Part shown: positions 32,638 through 44,325 of the stretch, one piece after another | Layout: each line of letters opens with the position of its first letter | How positions within the stretch are numbered: the stretch's first letter is position 1 | Origin: Bactrocera neohumeralis | Taxonomy: Eukaryota; Arthropoda; Insecta; Diptera; Tephritidae | DNA length: 64,000 nucleotides | NCBI RefSeq assembly: GCF_024586455.1 | Contig: NC_065923.1 | Coordinates: forward strand, 36,690,370 to 36,754,369 | Direction of reading: 5' to 3' | The notes under the pieces: model-generated | The model's database searches: none | The model's input: only the letters and a program-made list of their open reading frames with translations | What the model was told of the DNA's origin: nothing | Made by a program: the position numbers and the translations under genes

Positions 32638-33660
32638 ATGGCAACAACATATATTGAATTAACGCTGCGGGAGTTGTTGCAAATCGCTTTGGGTAGCCCG
32701 AAAATTTCCAGTGTTCACTTGTCTTTGTTACAAAGTTTCTTTGACATACTACTAAGGAAGTTAGATTCACGAACTGAGAGGATTGAAATCGACGGAAAGA
32801 TGAGCACCTGCTTGCAAGGAATTCTAAGAGATAGCCGCATATCACCGTTTCGTTTTGAATGCGTCAAAGTCGAAACATTCTCCGAGAATTTTGCAAAAGT
32901 GGAACAGCTTAAAGAACATATTGGTATACTGGAAGACAAACTAATGGCCCACTTCAAGCAAATACGACATGACGAAGGTACACAGAGCACACATTACAGC
33001 TTGAGCAATTTCGAAAAGTTTGCCGAGGCTTGCGAGAGCTTTTGTTTCTATCCCAAAGCTGAGGACGAGATTTCGTGCAAATTAATAACAAATCCACATT
33101 TCATTGTACATCTCATTGATAGCGCCATAACCCCGCTGCTCAACGAAATGGATAGCAGACGTAAAAGACTTAGTGACCTGCATGCAAAGTTTGTCGATTT
33201 GAAAGATCGTCTGAATAAGGAGCTTGATGAATTGAATGAGAATTACAATCGCTGCATAATCACTGAGAAATTGCGTGAAGAATTTGAAAGTGATAAGATC
33301 ACACTTGAGATGACAAAGACTGAAATACGTAACATGTTGTTAGCTAAATTGGATAAAACCGAGGTGGCATTTATCAAGCGAAAATTCCACGAACAGCTGA
33401 GAAAAATAGATAGAGAATGGAATAAAATAATAGCATTACTCAAACGAAAAAGTGAAGTGAAAAAAGTTATTGCCCCAAATCAATGCATCTCATGCCTGGG
33501 ACCAATCCATTGTGCCGTGGAACCTGCTAAACCGGTACCACTAAAAAAATGCGCTGAGGAAAAAAACAGTGAAGGACGAAAGGAAAAGAAACGTTACAAA
33601 ATCAAAACATGTCCAAAGTTAATTCTTGATGAACAACAAAAGCACAAGAAGACAGTCTAA
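32638..33660 (+). CDS. DUF4795/QRICH2-like coiled-coil protein, paralogue D (340 aa)
   Basis: Intact single-exon gene, start context GCAAAATGG, beginning MATTYIELTLRELLQIALG. N-terminal block (residues 6-53): LLQSFFDILLRKLDS, IEIDG; closest to paralogue C. Coiled coils at about 83-110 and 168-270. Cysteine cluster C132-x3-C136-x10-C147, the same positions as C. MLLAKLDKTEVAFIKRKF (233-250) matches the LD-KLD-L---LK segment of DUF4795. CISCLGPIHC places C283, C286 and C292 exactly as in C. After it comes a lysine-rich tail of about 45 residues ending HKKTV, and the GTxGxxYRK end is absent. No canonical AATAAA is seen in the first 100 bp after the stop. It is the outermost member of the cluster. 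Likely role: flagellar scaffold by family inference only. Confidence 0.82.
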   Translation: MATTYIELTLRELLQIALGSPKISSVHLSLLQSFFDILLRKLDSRTERIEIDGKMSTCLQGILRDSRISPFRFECVKVETFSENFAKVEQLKEHIGILEDKLMAHFKQIRHDEGTQSTHYSLSNFEKFAEACESFCFYPKAEDEISCKLITNPHFIVHLIDSAITPLLNEMDSRRKRLSDLHAKFVDLKDRLNKELDELNENYNRCIITEKLREEFESDKITLEMTKTEIRNMLLAKLDKTEVAFIKRKFHEQLRKIDREWNKIIALLKRKSEVKKVIAPNQCISCLGPIHCAVEPAKPVPLKKCAEEKNSEGRKEKKRYKIKTCPKLILDEQQKHKKTV

Positions 33661-33806
33661 ATTTCTGTATGATATTACAGCTAAAATACTACATTAACTA
33701 AGATTTGAGTTCACAACTGAACAATAACACCCTTTTAAGTTGCTTGCTCTTTTGAACTCGAGATGTTATTGTTTTGTTGATAGATTTCGTCCATTTTCGG
33801 ATGCTG

Positions 33807-34730
33807 TTCTTCTTCTTCTTTATTGACGTAAACACCGCTAACGTGGTTATAGCCGAGTTTACAACAGCGCGCCAGTCGTTCTTCCTTTTCTCTGTTTGCC
33901 GCTGATTAGAGTTTCCAAGTGTAGCCAAGTCGTTCCAACGGACACTATCAGAGCTGGAAAGTTTTTATCCATTCGGACGATATGACTTCGTCAGCATAGC
34001 CGCTATCTTTTAATTCGCTGAACTATGTCAATTCGCAAAGTACCATACATTTACCGCAGAACCTTTCTCTCGAAAACTCGACTCATCAGATGTTGTCATC
34101 GTCCATGCCTCTGCCCCATATAGCAGCACGGGAATAATAAGTTACTTATGGAGTTTGGTCTTTGTTCGTCGAGAGTGGTATTTATTTTTCAATTGCCTAC
34201 TCAGTCCAAAGTATTGTATCGTAAAGTACGTATCGGTAACAGTTATTCTGGGTTGGATTTCGAGACTGACCTTGTTTTTGGTATTAATACTGGTTCTAAG
34301 ATAGGCAAAATTATCTTTGAAGTTATGACTGTCAACAGTTACCCTGGTCAACAGTCCAGAGCAGTATGGAAACTCAACTAGTAGTAGTTTCGTCTACGAG
34401 GTCAGACCGGAGATTTAATTTTGGTATCACCGGGCCCTTGGAGTTTGCTTCAACCTACTCATGCGGGCTGGCTCCTCGAGAAGTATCGTGGTGGTTGTGG
34501 TTAAAACCCGAATGCGGGAAAAACTGATTCTTTGTCAGTTGGTTGAATGTGGAGTTGCATTGAAACTGGGCTCCGGATCTAGTTGTACATTCTTGTGGAA
34601 GATTGTATCTTCTTTATTCAGATCTGCAGCTCGAATTATTTTCTCCAGGAATAGATTACAGATGACGCACGATAGGGAGTCGCCGTGTATGAAACCTCGA
34701 ACGGCTCGGAGAGATCCTTCCCGATCCTGA
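33807..34730 (-). mobile_element. RTE-type LINE with reverse transcriptase remnant
   Basis: Minus strand: an AAGAAGAAGAA tail at 33807, DWRAVVNSAITTLA, then the stretch common to all RTE copies here. Near 34635-34700 it reads RGFIHGDSLSCVICNLFLEK, followed by IIRAADLN, the RGFRQGD-LS conserved box before the YADD site. Frameshifted throughout. Confidence 0.75.
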
Positions 34731-36060
34731 CGGAGCTTTTGGTATTGCTTAACGTCAGCTTACACAGCCGTATTAGCTTTCCGGACTGCTTGGTCTGCAA
34801 TGATTGTTGCAAGACTGTCCCGAAAAGAAGGCTATACGTTTGTGTGCTTTATGTTTATATAATTTCCGTTAACATTAGGATAACAATACAAGGAACCACA
34901 CGTAAACAAATTTCTTAATCTGGCTACGGTAGTGCTGCTGGAAAGCGCCGTATTTTAAGTGACCACTATCTTTACATTACTTCTTCATAAATTTTTAGGC
35001 ATTTTTTTATCGTGACGTTTTCTATCGGATGTGTAGCTTCCTTTAATTTTCTTTTCAACTACTGCCGCTCACAGCAAGCGATCGCAAACAGACCAGCATA
35101 ATTCAATGCTGCTTCCGCAGCTTTCTTCGACGTTCGACATTTGCCGAAGAAAACGAAGAAAAACGAAATTAGGAGAAGGAGGCAGAACAATTCCGCACAT
35201 CCTTTAAGACAAGTTGTAAAACGAAAAATTTAATGAAGAGAACTCTTTAAAAGAGGGTACTTACGCTTAGAAATTGATGCATTTTTGCTTCTAAAAAGTT
35301 CATCTATTGAAATTATGAGTGATTTACTGCTGACAGTACTGTACAGCATTGTCCGATTTGAACAATTCTGTAGTGATTGTAGCCTTAAACAATAACTCGT
35401 CTCTTGAGGAGAAAGGATATATGCATAGAGTAACATTTTGCTACAGTCAAATTCCTTTCGCATCAGAAAAGCTGTCATCACGACAACATTATGTGTCACG
35501 AGCAGGTCACTAAACACCTGTAGGGAACCGTCGCCCACCATGGAACCACTTTTGTATTATTTTCCATATTTGTTCAATTTCGGACTTGTTATTTTTACGT
35601 TCTTTCATTAGCTCTCACAGCTTGTTTCTTTCATATGCTACAAGGTCAATTGGGGCATTATCGCTTACGACTATTATTGCGTCACCTGACACCAAATAGT
35701 CGATAAGATGATATAGCTCGGAGGGCTGGGGTACGGTGAACTGTGGCCAATTCCTTACGCCGGTCTCCCGTTTCAAGCACACCCGCCCAAATAATAAAAC
35801 ACTGATTGTTGCCGCCATAGGAACTTTCTGTTTTCTTGGGTGGGCTCTCCTATGTTGGCCTCTCTGATGAGTTGGGAGAGTATTTTCCCTGTCTTTTCTG
35901 CGAGGTGCTGGATTTGTACCCACAAAGTTAATATAGGATCGAATTTTACGTCTAAGGAGTTTACTGCTTATGTAGCCTTCGTATATGCGTATTTGTTTGG
36001 ACATTTTTAGAGAGGTTTGTGCTTATTTGTTGAGCGAATGTTTCTTTTAAATTTTAAGTG
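34731..36060 (-). other. repeat-like DNA with two uncertain ORFs
   Basis: Minus ORFs at 35230-35541 (103 aa) and 35615-36004 (129 aa) have ordinary composition. The second includes WPQFTVPQPSELYHLIDYLV, which faintly recalls the end of a LINE endonuclease domain. It lies left of an R1-type RT on the same strand, so a retroelement origin is likely. I cannot name a family. Confidence 0.3.
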
Positions 36061-36159
36061 ATTTGTCTGGCTTTATTCTTCATTTTTGTGATTCATAACG
36101 TCGTAATCTTTCAATTAAATAAGATTTGTCCGGCATTTTTTGTTTGGTCATAACTAATG

Positions 36160-36990
36160 TTCCACAGGTCCGGACCAGTAATTGATCCCTGCGCTGCTCC
36201 TCACGTAATCGCTATTTGCCTTAATCGTTCTCTAGTATGGTGCAGCAGATGTCTATTAATAAGATATCTTCGCATCACAGCATCGAAATAATCGGGGATT
36301 TTAAAACTTATTTCTAAACCATCGATAATATTCACCCGCCTGCCGCTGTTGAAAGCGTTTCGAACATCTGAGGTCTATTCGTTTTTATTCTACGCTGCAT
36401 GCCTTCTTCACTTTTAAGGACTCTTCCAGGGATTCTAAAAGTGACCTGTCAGAGTTGAAACGGTGCTGTCTAGGCGAGAACCCGACAGCTTCATTGATAG
36501 CCGCTATCAGTCTAGGTTTAAGTCGCTTTTCATAAAGCTGTCTCGCTGTGTCGAGCATGTGTACTAATCAGTAAGGAAAAATGTGATTCCAGCTTGCCAT
36601 CAGCATACTCCTTTTATGCATGCTGTTGTTTCTTTTAAAGTTCAGGGAATATTCCATCTTAAAGACTGACGTTTTATATATTTAAGTCAACTGCTGGCCG
36701 TCCTATCCGTCTATTTTAAGTATTTCTGCTATGATCCCGTCCTTGCCTCACGATTTGTTAGTTGTTCCGAAAGTCTTATAGCCCGTTCGTGTTCACTAAG
36801 TTTTGCGCTTACGATGTGATCCATTTTGGCAACGTTTAAGTCCGACAGCTTTGTGCGAACTCCGAGTTTCTGCATAACTATTTTATACCCTAGTTCACAG
36901 GTATTTTTGACACCCTTCCGTTTTTGTTTTTTGCTTATATCGATGGCATGCTTAAGCTCCGCTTAATAATTTATTATTTCATAGGCATCT
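36160..36990 (-). mobile_element. R1-clade LINE, reverse transcriptase fragment
   Basis: Minus strand, shifting frames: NPWGLGYKIV-like text with MQKLGVRTKLSDLN, then the RT fingers and palm: AAINEAVGFSPRQHRFNSDR, SLLESLEE, RRVNIIDGLEISFKIPDYF, RRYLINRHLLHHTRERLR and SITGPDLWNI (the QGSVLGP-LWN box). Typical of R1-type ORF2. Many stops; truncated before the YADD site. Confidence 0.75.
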
Positions 36991-37006
36991 CTTATTGCTT
37001 AGAATA

Positions 37007-38031
37007 AAGGGTGATCCATTTCGAGGTTTCCTACTTTTTTTATTGAAAAAACACTGAAAATTTTAGGCTAATGGGGAATGCTTACTATCATTCGAAAGAA
37101 CATTCTTAAGCATTTATTTTTTGAAAAGCTTGATGCGGTTGCGCCTCAGATGGTCCATCCTCTGAGTGCCACGATCTAATCGACCGGCCCAAAACGTGTA
37201 ATTATCTGCTCAACAAAGTATTCTACTCTCTCAACAAATCCATTCATTGATACGATGTGTGGGAAGCGCCATTTTGTTGAAAAATGTCTTCGAGATGATG
37301 CTATCATGACGGCCATCATCTTTTAAGAAATATGGACATACGATTCCACCGACTAACAAATCACACCAAACCGTTGTTTTTTCTGGATAAAATAGCAGCT
37401 TTTGAATCTCTTTAGGTCATTCTTTGTACCAAATGCGACAATTTTGCCTGTTTACATACCCATTGATCAAGAAATGGTTTAAAAACGTCGGATCTTCTTG
37501 GAAATTTTCAGGAGCCCATAAAGTGGAGCGATGTCGCTTGGAAAGGTCGAGCGGCTTCAGTTTTTGTTAAAGCTGTATTTTCTACGGTTTCAGTTTAAGA
37601 TCTCGACGTAAAATGTGCCAAGACGTTCTATACTTCATTCCAAGGCGCTACGAACAGCGCTGAATCGAGTCTTCACGGTCTTCGTGTACACTTTGAGCTA
37701 CGGCTGCTATATTTTCTTCACTGCATGCTGGGCGTGGTCTATTCGATCGAATATTATCCAATAATGAATACAAAGTCTCAAGATGAGTGATGGCAGTGCG
37801 AATAGTATGCTCAATAAGAGATTATGTTAACCATAAGTTGAGCGAGGCACGCGAAACACATTCATTGCAGAGCGTGAATTTTCGTAATAAAGTTACATGA
37901 CTTGTAAACGTTGTACAGGCATAAGATTTTCCATGATAAAATGACAAAAATAACATGCCAGCTTGACACGACTCACGCACGATCTGTCATTAAAAAAACT
38001 ACTGAAAAAAGTACCTCTACTTGGATCACCC
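37007..38031 (-). mobile_element. near-complete DD41D (rosa-type) mariner with terminal repeats
   Basis: Ends AAGGGTGATCCATTTCGAGG and, inverted, GGGTGATCCAAGTAGAGGTA. Left flank TA at 37005-37006; the right-hand TA is not preserved. On the minus strand it has the same segments as other copies, including the QNCRIWYKE-like region, the HFGPVDxxxR area (reduced to a short piece near 37185) and the C-terminal box at 37140-37165. Length about 1.02 kb against about 1.3 kb expected, so part of the catalytic region is deleted. Frames are broken. Confidence 0.82.
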
Positions 38032-40458
38032 GTTGTATACATATTAAAACATCACTTTTAGTTCAACAGACACTTAACCCCCCTCCCCCCCCCACTCTTT
38101 ACCACTTTATATTAAAAATGCAGATTGCAATTAATAAATAATCCGAAATGGCAGTCATCTATTTGTGGTAAGTAATCAAGCAAAGCCTCGATGTTCCACT
38201 TGGAAGCCAACCAAAAAGTAATTTCACTAATAGTACGAATCAGTAGAGCTCAACGTTAGTTACATGTGTACATATACCATACATTTACACATATTTCAGG
38301 AATATTTTTTTCCATCTTTGTCCATTTAAAGCAGCTGACATATTTGTAAGCATGTATGCGCCTTTTTTCCTAGCAAGAGCAAGCATGCTCTTTATATAAT
38401 AAATGCAGCTCGAAATCATGCATGCACACGCTCACTGCCATGTCACACATATTCTCACAATATACTCGTATGCACATAAATGTGGCAATGTGGAAAAAAG
38501 TAATCCAACAACTTGCTGTTTAGCGCATTGGTTTGCCCGCTGCGGGCCCATTCGACTCCAACCTGAGTTGTGTGTTGGCACAGAAAGCGAATATATGAGC
38601 TCTCGCATTGTTGTTGGGCTGCGCCCTATTAGGCCTCCGCTTGCGCTGGCAAACGCCACATGTAAGTCGCACTGTTTTCCGTTCTGTTGACATTATTGGC
38701 AACAAAACATGCCTGCTACGCCTCCCTGCCGCCAATCGTAGCCTCTTATTTCCGCATATCCTATGTCACAGCGCCATTCGCTTTCATTCATTCTACTGTT
38801 CTATGTTCTACAGTTGTTGTTGTTGCGCCAACATTTCGTTTCACTGTTGGCCTAGAATGGCACAGAATCACAAAATCTTTTACTTAAAGTAATCATCGTG
38901 TTCTAGTTTGTGCATTGATTGCAAAAACATTTTAAAAACTTTCTCGCAAATTTGTGTCAGCGCGCTTTGTTGCGAACCGTGTTCGAAAGTTGATTTCACT
39001 TTCGCTAAATGCCGCCATATTCATCGAGCATATATACGAGTACAAACGTATAAGGCCAATTTGGACACTCGGTGGCCCAAACTCGCAGCACAAAAAAGTC
39101 ACAATTAAAGTTTGGAGCGTGCTTTCTGCCAAACGGCGCATTCGTAGTTAAAAAGCGCCAACACAGGCCCAGAATGCAGGAATTGTGCAAATGCTGATTT
39201 TCTGTTAAAGTTTTCTTGTATTTTTGGCGCACAATGGCCAACTTAGACCTACATACATACCCGCGTGCCAACATAAGGTCCCGCCGGTGGCCAACATTTC
39301 TTGCAACTTTCAATTCACTTTGTTACTTCATATGGCATACCTATTACATGCGCTAAATTATTGAAGACAATTGCTCCCTTGACAGTCGGCCCTCGAAGGC
39401 CCGACTGTTGCGACTTGCCACTCCTGGCCGAACTGCCTCTGTGTATCACTTACACAAGTAATTGGCCGCTTCTCTTTTGCGCTTTACTTTCTCTCTGACT
39501 CTGTGTGTAGCAGGCAGTTCGTCAGCCCAGCGCATAGTACTGATTCAAGGTCACAGTTGTCAGTGAATTCATGAATTCATGAATCCGCAAGGCGGCTCCT
39601 CAGCCTGAGCAGTCTACTACTCAGCACATCTGTAGTACTCGAGCGCCATTGACAGCGGGTGTATTGACACAAAAACCTACTGAGCCAAATGCTCATTCAC
39701 CGTGTACCCGCACAACGCCCCAAAAGATTGTCTTACGTTTATCTTATCTAAATACATACATATGTATATTATTAAAGCATACACTTTGTATATACATATA
39801 TACATACATAGGTAATGTCATCTTGCGAATGAGGCCCCACCGTCCGTCGTTGTGCGTGTCAAGCAACACAAGCAAGTAGAGCATAGGTGCAGCTATTTTA
39901 AGTTGAGTTTTCTCTCACCACAGACGCTTGTAATTCACATTTAGTAGAAATAATTCATCCAAGCATTTTATAGTGTTTTATAATTTTCAATTTGTTTATT
40001 TGCTCAAAGTGAATCACAAATACCACTCTCTGGTTTTGTAGGGTGGAAAAGCAGCTTATCACAGCTTTACTGATATAATGGGATTTTTATATTCACCATG
40101 GCGTGCTCTCTTCTCGTGCCAACGTTTATGCTCTTGCCTACAATGGTTCTCTTGGTTAACATTTGGAGATTTGAGACACATACATATATGTATGTACGCT
40201 TGAGTTATACTTGGGTGCTGCTGTTTGGTGAAAATAAAAGTTCGTGTATATACATACATACGTACATACATATAAATATGTATTACAGTGATATACCGAT
40301 ATGTATGTACGTGTGTTTGTACAGCTGTTCAGTGAAATAAACAAACAAACAAGTTGTTTAGTTTGAAAATAGAAATTCAGAAGAAATTTAAGATGCCGCT
40401 ATGTATTTTAAGCAGAGTGTCAATACACCTGCCACACCTCCAATATTATACCTTTATT
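38032..40458. other. transposon-poor island
   Basis: 38400-39900 carries no transposon motif that I can recognise and is less AT-rich. Features are a C-run (38080-38093), overlapping GAATTCATGAATTCATGAAT palindromes (39566-39586) and CATACATA runs. ORFs up to 102 codons on both strands overlap each other. Could hold enhancers or untranslated exons; no coding exon is supported. Confidence 0.4.
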
Positions 40459-40967
40459 ATACCCTGAACAGGGTATATTAAGTTTGTCACGAAGTTTGTA
40501 ACACCCAGAAGGAATCGTCGGAGACCCCATAAAGTATATATATAAATGATCACTATGTCGAGCTGAGTCGATTTAGCCATGTCCGTCTGTCTGTCTGTAT
40601 ATACATATACGAACTAGTCCCGCAGTTTTTAAGATATCGTTTTGAAATTTTGTAAACGTCAATTTCTCTTCAAGAAGCTGCTCATTTGTCGGAACGGCCG
40701 ATATCGGATAACATATAGATGCCATACAAACTGAACGATCGGAATCAAGTTCTTGCATGGAAAACTTTCACATTTGACAAGATATATTCACGAAATTTGG
40801 TATATATTATTTTCTAAAGCAACAATGTAATCTCCGAAGAAATTGATCAGACCGGTTAACTATAGCATATAGCTTCCATACAAACTGAACACATATGTAG
40901 TTACTAACAGAAATGCACCTGTGAAGGGTATTTAGCTTCGGTGCAACCGAAGTTAACGTTTTTCTCG
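40459..40967 (+). repeat. complete family 1 repeat with hairpin at each end
   Basis: The 5' end ATACCCTGAACAGGGTAT is a perfect hairpin. The 3' end has CTTCGGTGCAACCGAAG (7-bp stem, 3-nt loop) followed by TTAACGTTTTTCTCG. Inside are GTCCGTCTGTCTGTCTG and two modules with CCATACAAACTGAAC. No ORF. At 509 bp it is the reference copy in this window. A 3' hairpin close to the end and internal tandem modules are Helitron/DINE-like traits, but the end is not a canonical CTRR. Confidence 0.75.
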
Positions 40968-43500
40968 TTTTTCATTTACAAAATTTCGTGTTTTAGTTTT
41001 GTTTATTTATGCATCCTGGATAACGCTCAATAACTTACGGTCTTGTTTTGGATTTCTGTTTTAAGCCTGGGCTGGTATATGCGTTATTCTGCTTCCTAAA
41101 TACGCTATGTGACACTTGGCAAAAATGACTGATAGGCTAATGTCAAAACTGCCGCCGTCCCGTTAAAAATATATCAGACCTCAAAAATTGTCCCCTTCCC
41201 GTCGTCAGTAAGTGTAGTGTAGTACTCGTAAGTGGCGGTTGAGAGACTCCATCTTGGCGTTGATCGGTTATTAAAACACTACACCATAAGGGTGTGTGTC
41301 AATCCTTGGTTTGACCTGGTGAGAAGCAAACTCAGGACCATTTAATTTTACACTAAAAACAAATGAAGAAAAAAGGTAGTCGAGAAGTGACCGCAATTCA
41401 CAAGCCTCACCCAGATATATTCGTGAAAGTGTAGTACCCAGAGTGACGGAACCATCAACCGCCAAGGCTACTAATGATTCCGATGCAGCCCCTATTTCGG
41501 GTACACCTACATTAGTCCCACTAGGAAAGAAAAGTACTTTGGTAAGATGCAAGAAATCCATTGGCTTCAAACAAAACTAGGGTAACTGTACACGGCAGAA
41601 TCACCAATACTAGAAGAGTAATCTCTTTTGAAAACACTACTGGTACAATGACACAAACAGGAAGGGGAACACACTAGAAAAAATTAGAAGTCGGAACGAC
41701 AGAAAGGCTGAACAGGCAGTTCGCTAGAGTGGGCCATAAGGGTGCTGAGTGGACAAAGATCCCTCAAGTAGAAACCTTTCTTTTGGTAAAAGGCCCCAAC
41801 GTTAATAAAGTCGCCAAGCGAGGGCATTCCATTGAACTTGCAGTATGCCACCACAGTAGAGACGATGGTATCATCTCCCATGAAGAGTGGAAAAAGATAG
41901 CTGCTGCAATTTCTGCGGTTTTTGTGAAGCTGAACCCTTCACCTGAAGGAAAAATTTAGAACCTTCTATTTATTTAGGGTTATTAGGTACTGTTACCCCG
42001 CTGTCTACACCCGATTGACGGGTTATACAGCTCAAGTGAACCGAGGAACCTTATCGGCAAGCGCTCCTATTGCTTAATGGGAAGGCTCTCGATCATCTCA
42101 AGGACTCCAAGGAGATCATAGACCATGGCTTTGAGAGAGTGGCTCTAAGGACCCTCCCTATGGATACCAGAGCGGGTGGCCCTCAACCTCTTATTGTGTA
42201 AATTCAGTCCTCTTTGACCTAGCTAGCAATGGAGGCGGATTATCTATCAGCGAATACGTCTTCAGTCTGCAACGGCTGTTCTAGTAGCAGCGGGACTCTA
42301 GCGTCCACCTTCCTTTGGATGAGGTTTGTAACCGTTTGTTGATTTCAGTTGTGAGGTTGCTGATCCTTTCTTCTCACTTAGCTCCTCTTGTTTATGGTCT
42401 AGACTTCAGTTTTACATTTTGCCAGCTTATGCGCCCATTATTTCATTATAAGTCGTCCACATATGAGAGCCCTAAAAACAAGACTTGCGGTACTCCATTT
42501 GAAATAGAATAGCTTTTGGCGTTTTCGACGTAGTCGTAATTTGTAAATGCATCCAAAGTGATGGTCGTTTCGGGAGTAGGTAGACGACTCACATTAGGCA
42601 ATGTTTCGATGACTTCACGACTTTATCTGAAGTACTTTTGTCATTGATTAAGTAGACTTGAAAGCAGCCAACAGCACACTAATATATATGTAACTGCAAA
42701 ATTTTTCTATGAGAAATTTCATATATCAGAAATGACTGGAACAAATTCATTTATTTGCAGCATGATCTTGACTTCTTTATAATTATTACAGTTAAAAAAT
42801 TGCACTTAGCATCGCAACTTCGCGCAGAACACTTGCTTTGTTCCGAACTTAGCTCTTCCTCTCCTTAAATATACATATAACGAATGTGAAGAATTCGCTT
42901 TATTTGACTACACTAAATCAATGATTTGTGCTCACAGTTCTCAAAAATTATAAACCGTCTTTATCCATCATATTTGCCAATTTGCCCCCTCGGCTGGCAC
43001 TAATACCGCTACGGAGCAAATAAAAATTTAAAGCTGCAAAAGCATGTGGGAATTGATGTGGCGGAAGTAAAGATAACAATGCTTAGTTTCTTGCTTGAAG
43101 AGGACACAATTTCAATGGCAGTTTTTCACTGTTACCCCGAAATACTACCCTGTGTTTTACCGGAGCTTATGGCCTGATGGTATTAGTTTTTGTTAAAGCG
43201 ATAGTTAAATCAACATAAAGTTTAAACCAAATACGCTAATACTTAGCACTAATTCGGAGTAGTCTAGTCTGCCATTATTTGTATTCACAACAAGAAAAAA
43301 CGTCAACATCGGCTGGACCAAATCAACAACACTCTTCACAAATAAGCAGTTTCCATAAAAGAACTTGATTTTGATCGTTGAGTTTGTGTAGCATATCATA
43401 TAGTAGTCCGATCTGAAAAAAAACTTCGAAGATTGCGCCAACGCCTTAGGCAATAATCCATGCCAAATTTTTTGCTGTCTCTATCGGTCTTCTGACATTT
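40968..43500. other. intergenic repeat DNA with a decayed ORF at 41.7-42.2 kb
   Basis: 41729-41959 reads an open 76-codon plus frame. In another frame about 42030-42190 reads YRQALLLLNGKALDHLKDSK, EIIDHGFERVALRTLPMDTR, which looks like ordinary protein text interrupted by stops, probably ORF1 of a retroelement. 43370-43470 is a worn family 1 module. Nothing else is recognised. Confidence 0.35.
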
Positions 43501-43504
43501 CCTG

Positions 43505-44045
43505 CCTTTTGTCATTTCTCTTTGGTGCGGTTTATAGGCTGACGGCGTCATTGGGCTGTACTTATTCCGTGATGATCAAGACTGTCACGTTTTTGTGAAT
43601 AAGAATCGCAACCGCTCAATGATAATAAAATATTTTTAGCCCGAATTGGACGATATGGACTAGGATAATATGTGGTTCTCACAGGATGGCGCTACAAGCC
43701 ACACAGCGATTGTCATAATCGATTTATTGAAAACCAAGTTTGGTGAACGTGTTATCTCACGAAATGGCCCAGTCAATTGCCCGACTCTGTCGTGAGATTT
43801 GACGCTATTAGACTTTTTCCTGAGGGTCAACGTCAAATCTATGGTGTATGCGAACAAGCCAGCGACGATTGATGAACTTCGTACGAATATCGAACGTGAA
43901 ATTGCAGGAGTATCGGCTGATTTCTGCTCGAAAATCGTCGAAAATTGGGTTCAGCGTCTGAACTTCTGAAAGCGCGCTCATATTGGCCATGCAAAAGAAA
44001 TCGATTTTCATACATAATGGCATCGAATGAACTTTCACTGGAATA
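43505..44045 (+). mobile_element. DD41D mariner remnant (subfamily B)
   Basis: Plus strand: ADGVIGLYLFRDDQDCHVF, MIIKYF-PELDDMD, SQDGATSHTAIVIIDLLKTK, FGERVISRNGPVN, DLTLLDFFL, VKSMVYANKPATIDELRTNI and FCSKIVENWVQRLNF. Exactly 41 residues separate the Asp of QDGAT from that of LLDFF, which is the basis of the DD41D call. One stop and a few frameshifts. First Asp region missing. Confidence 0.85.
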
Positions 44046-44149
44046 AAGAGCGCTTTGTAGCGCCCTTATTGAAAAACCCGTTATATGCTATCGGACGTTT
44101 CGACAAATTATCAGTTTTAGCGAGAGCACAATTTCGAACGATATCTGAA

Positions 44150-44322
44150 AAATTAAGGTATAGTTTCTGTATATGCAGACAGACAGACATTGCTAAATCA
44201 ACTCAGCTCTCTCTCCTTTTATTCTTTTATACTTATGGTATATTTTAAAGGATGTCCGACGTCTCCTTCTGCGTGTTACAATCTTCGTGGCAAACTTAAT
44301 TTACTCTGTTGAGAGTATAAAA
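44150..44322 (-). repeat. family 1 repeat, 5' part
   Basis: On the minus strand: CAGAGTAAATTAAGTTTGCC, GTAACACGCAGAAGGAGACG, and the GTCTGTCTGTC tract, matching the start of the 40459 copy. Confidence 0.65.
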
Positions 44323-44325
44323 AGT

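Noticed and set aside
39566..39586. GAATTCATGAATTCATGAAT palindrome as an operator or origin
   Set aside because: Simple overlapping direct/palindromic repeat; nothing around it supports a function.
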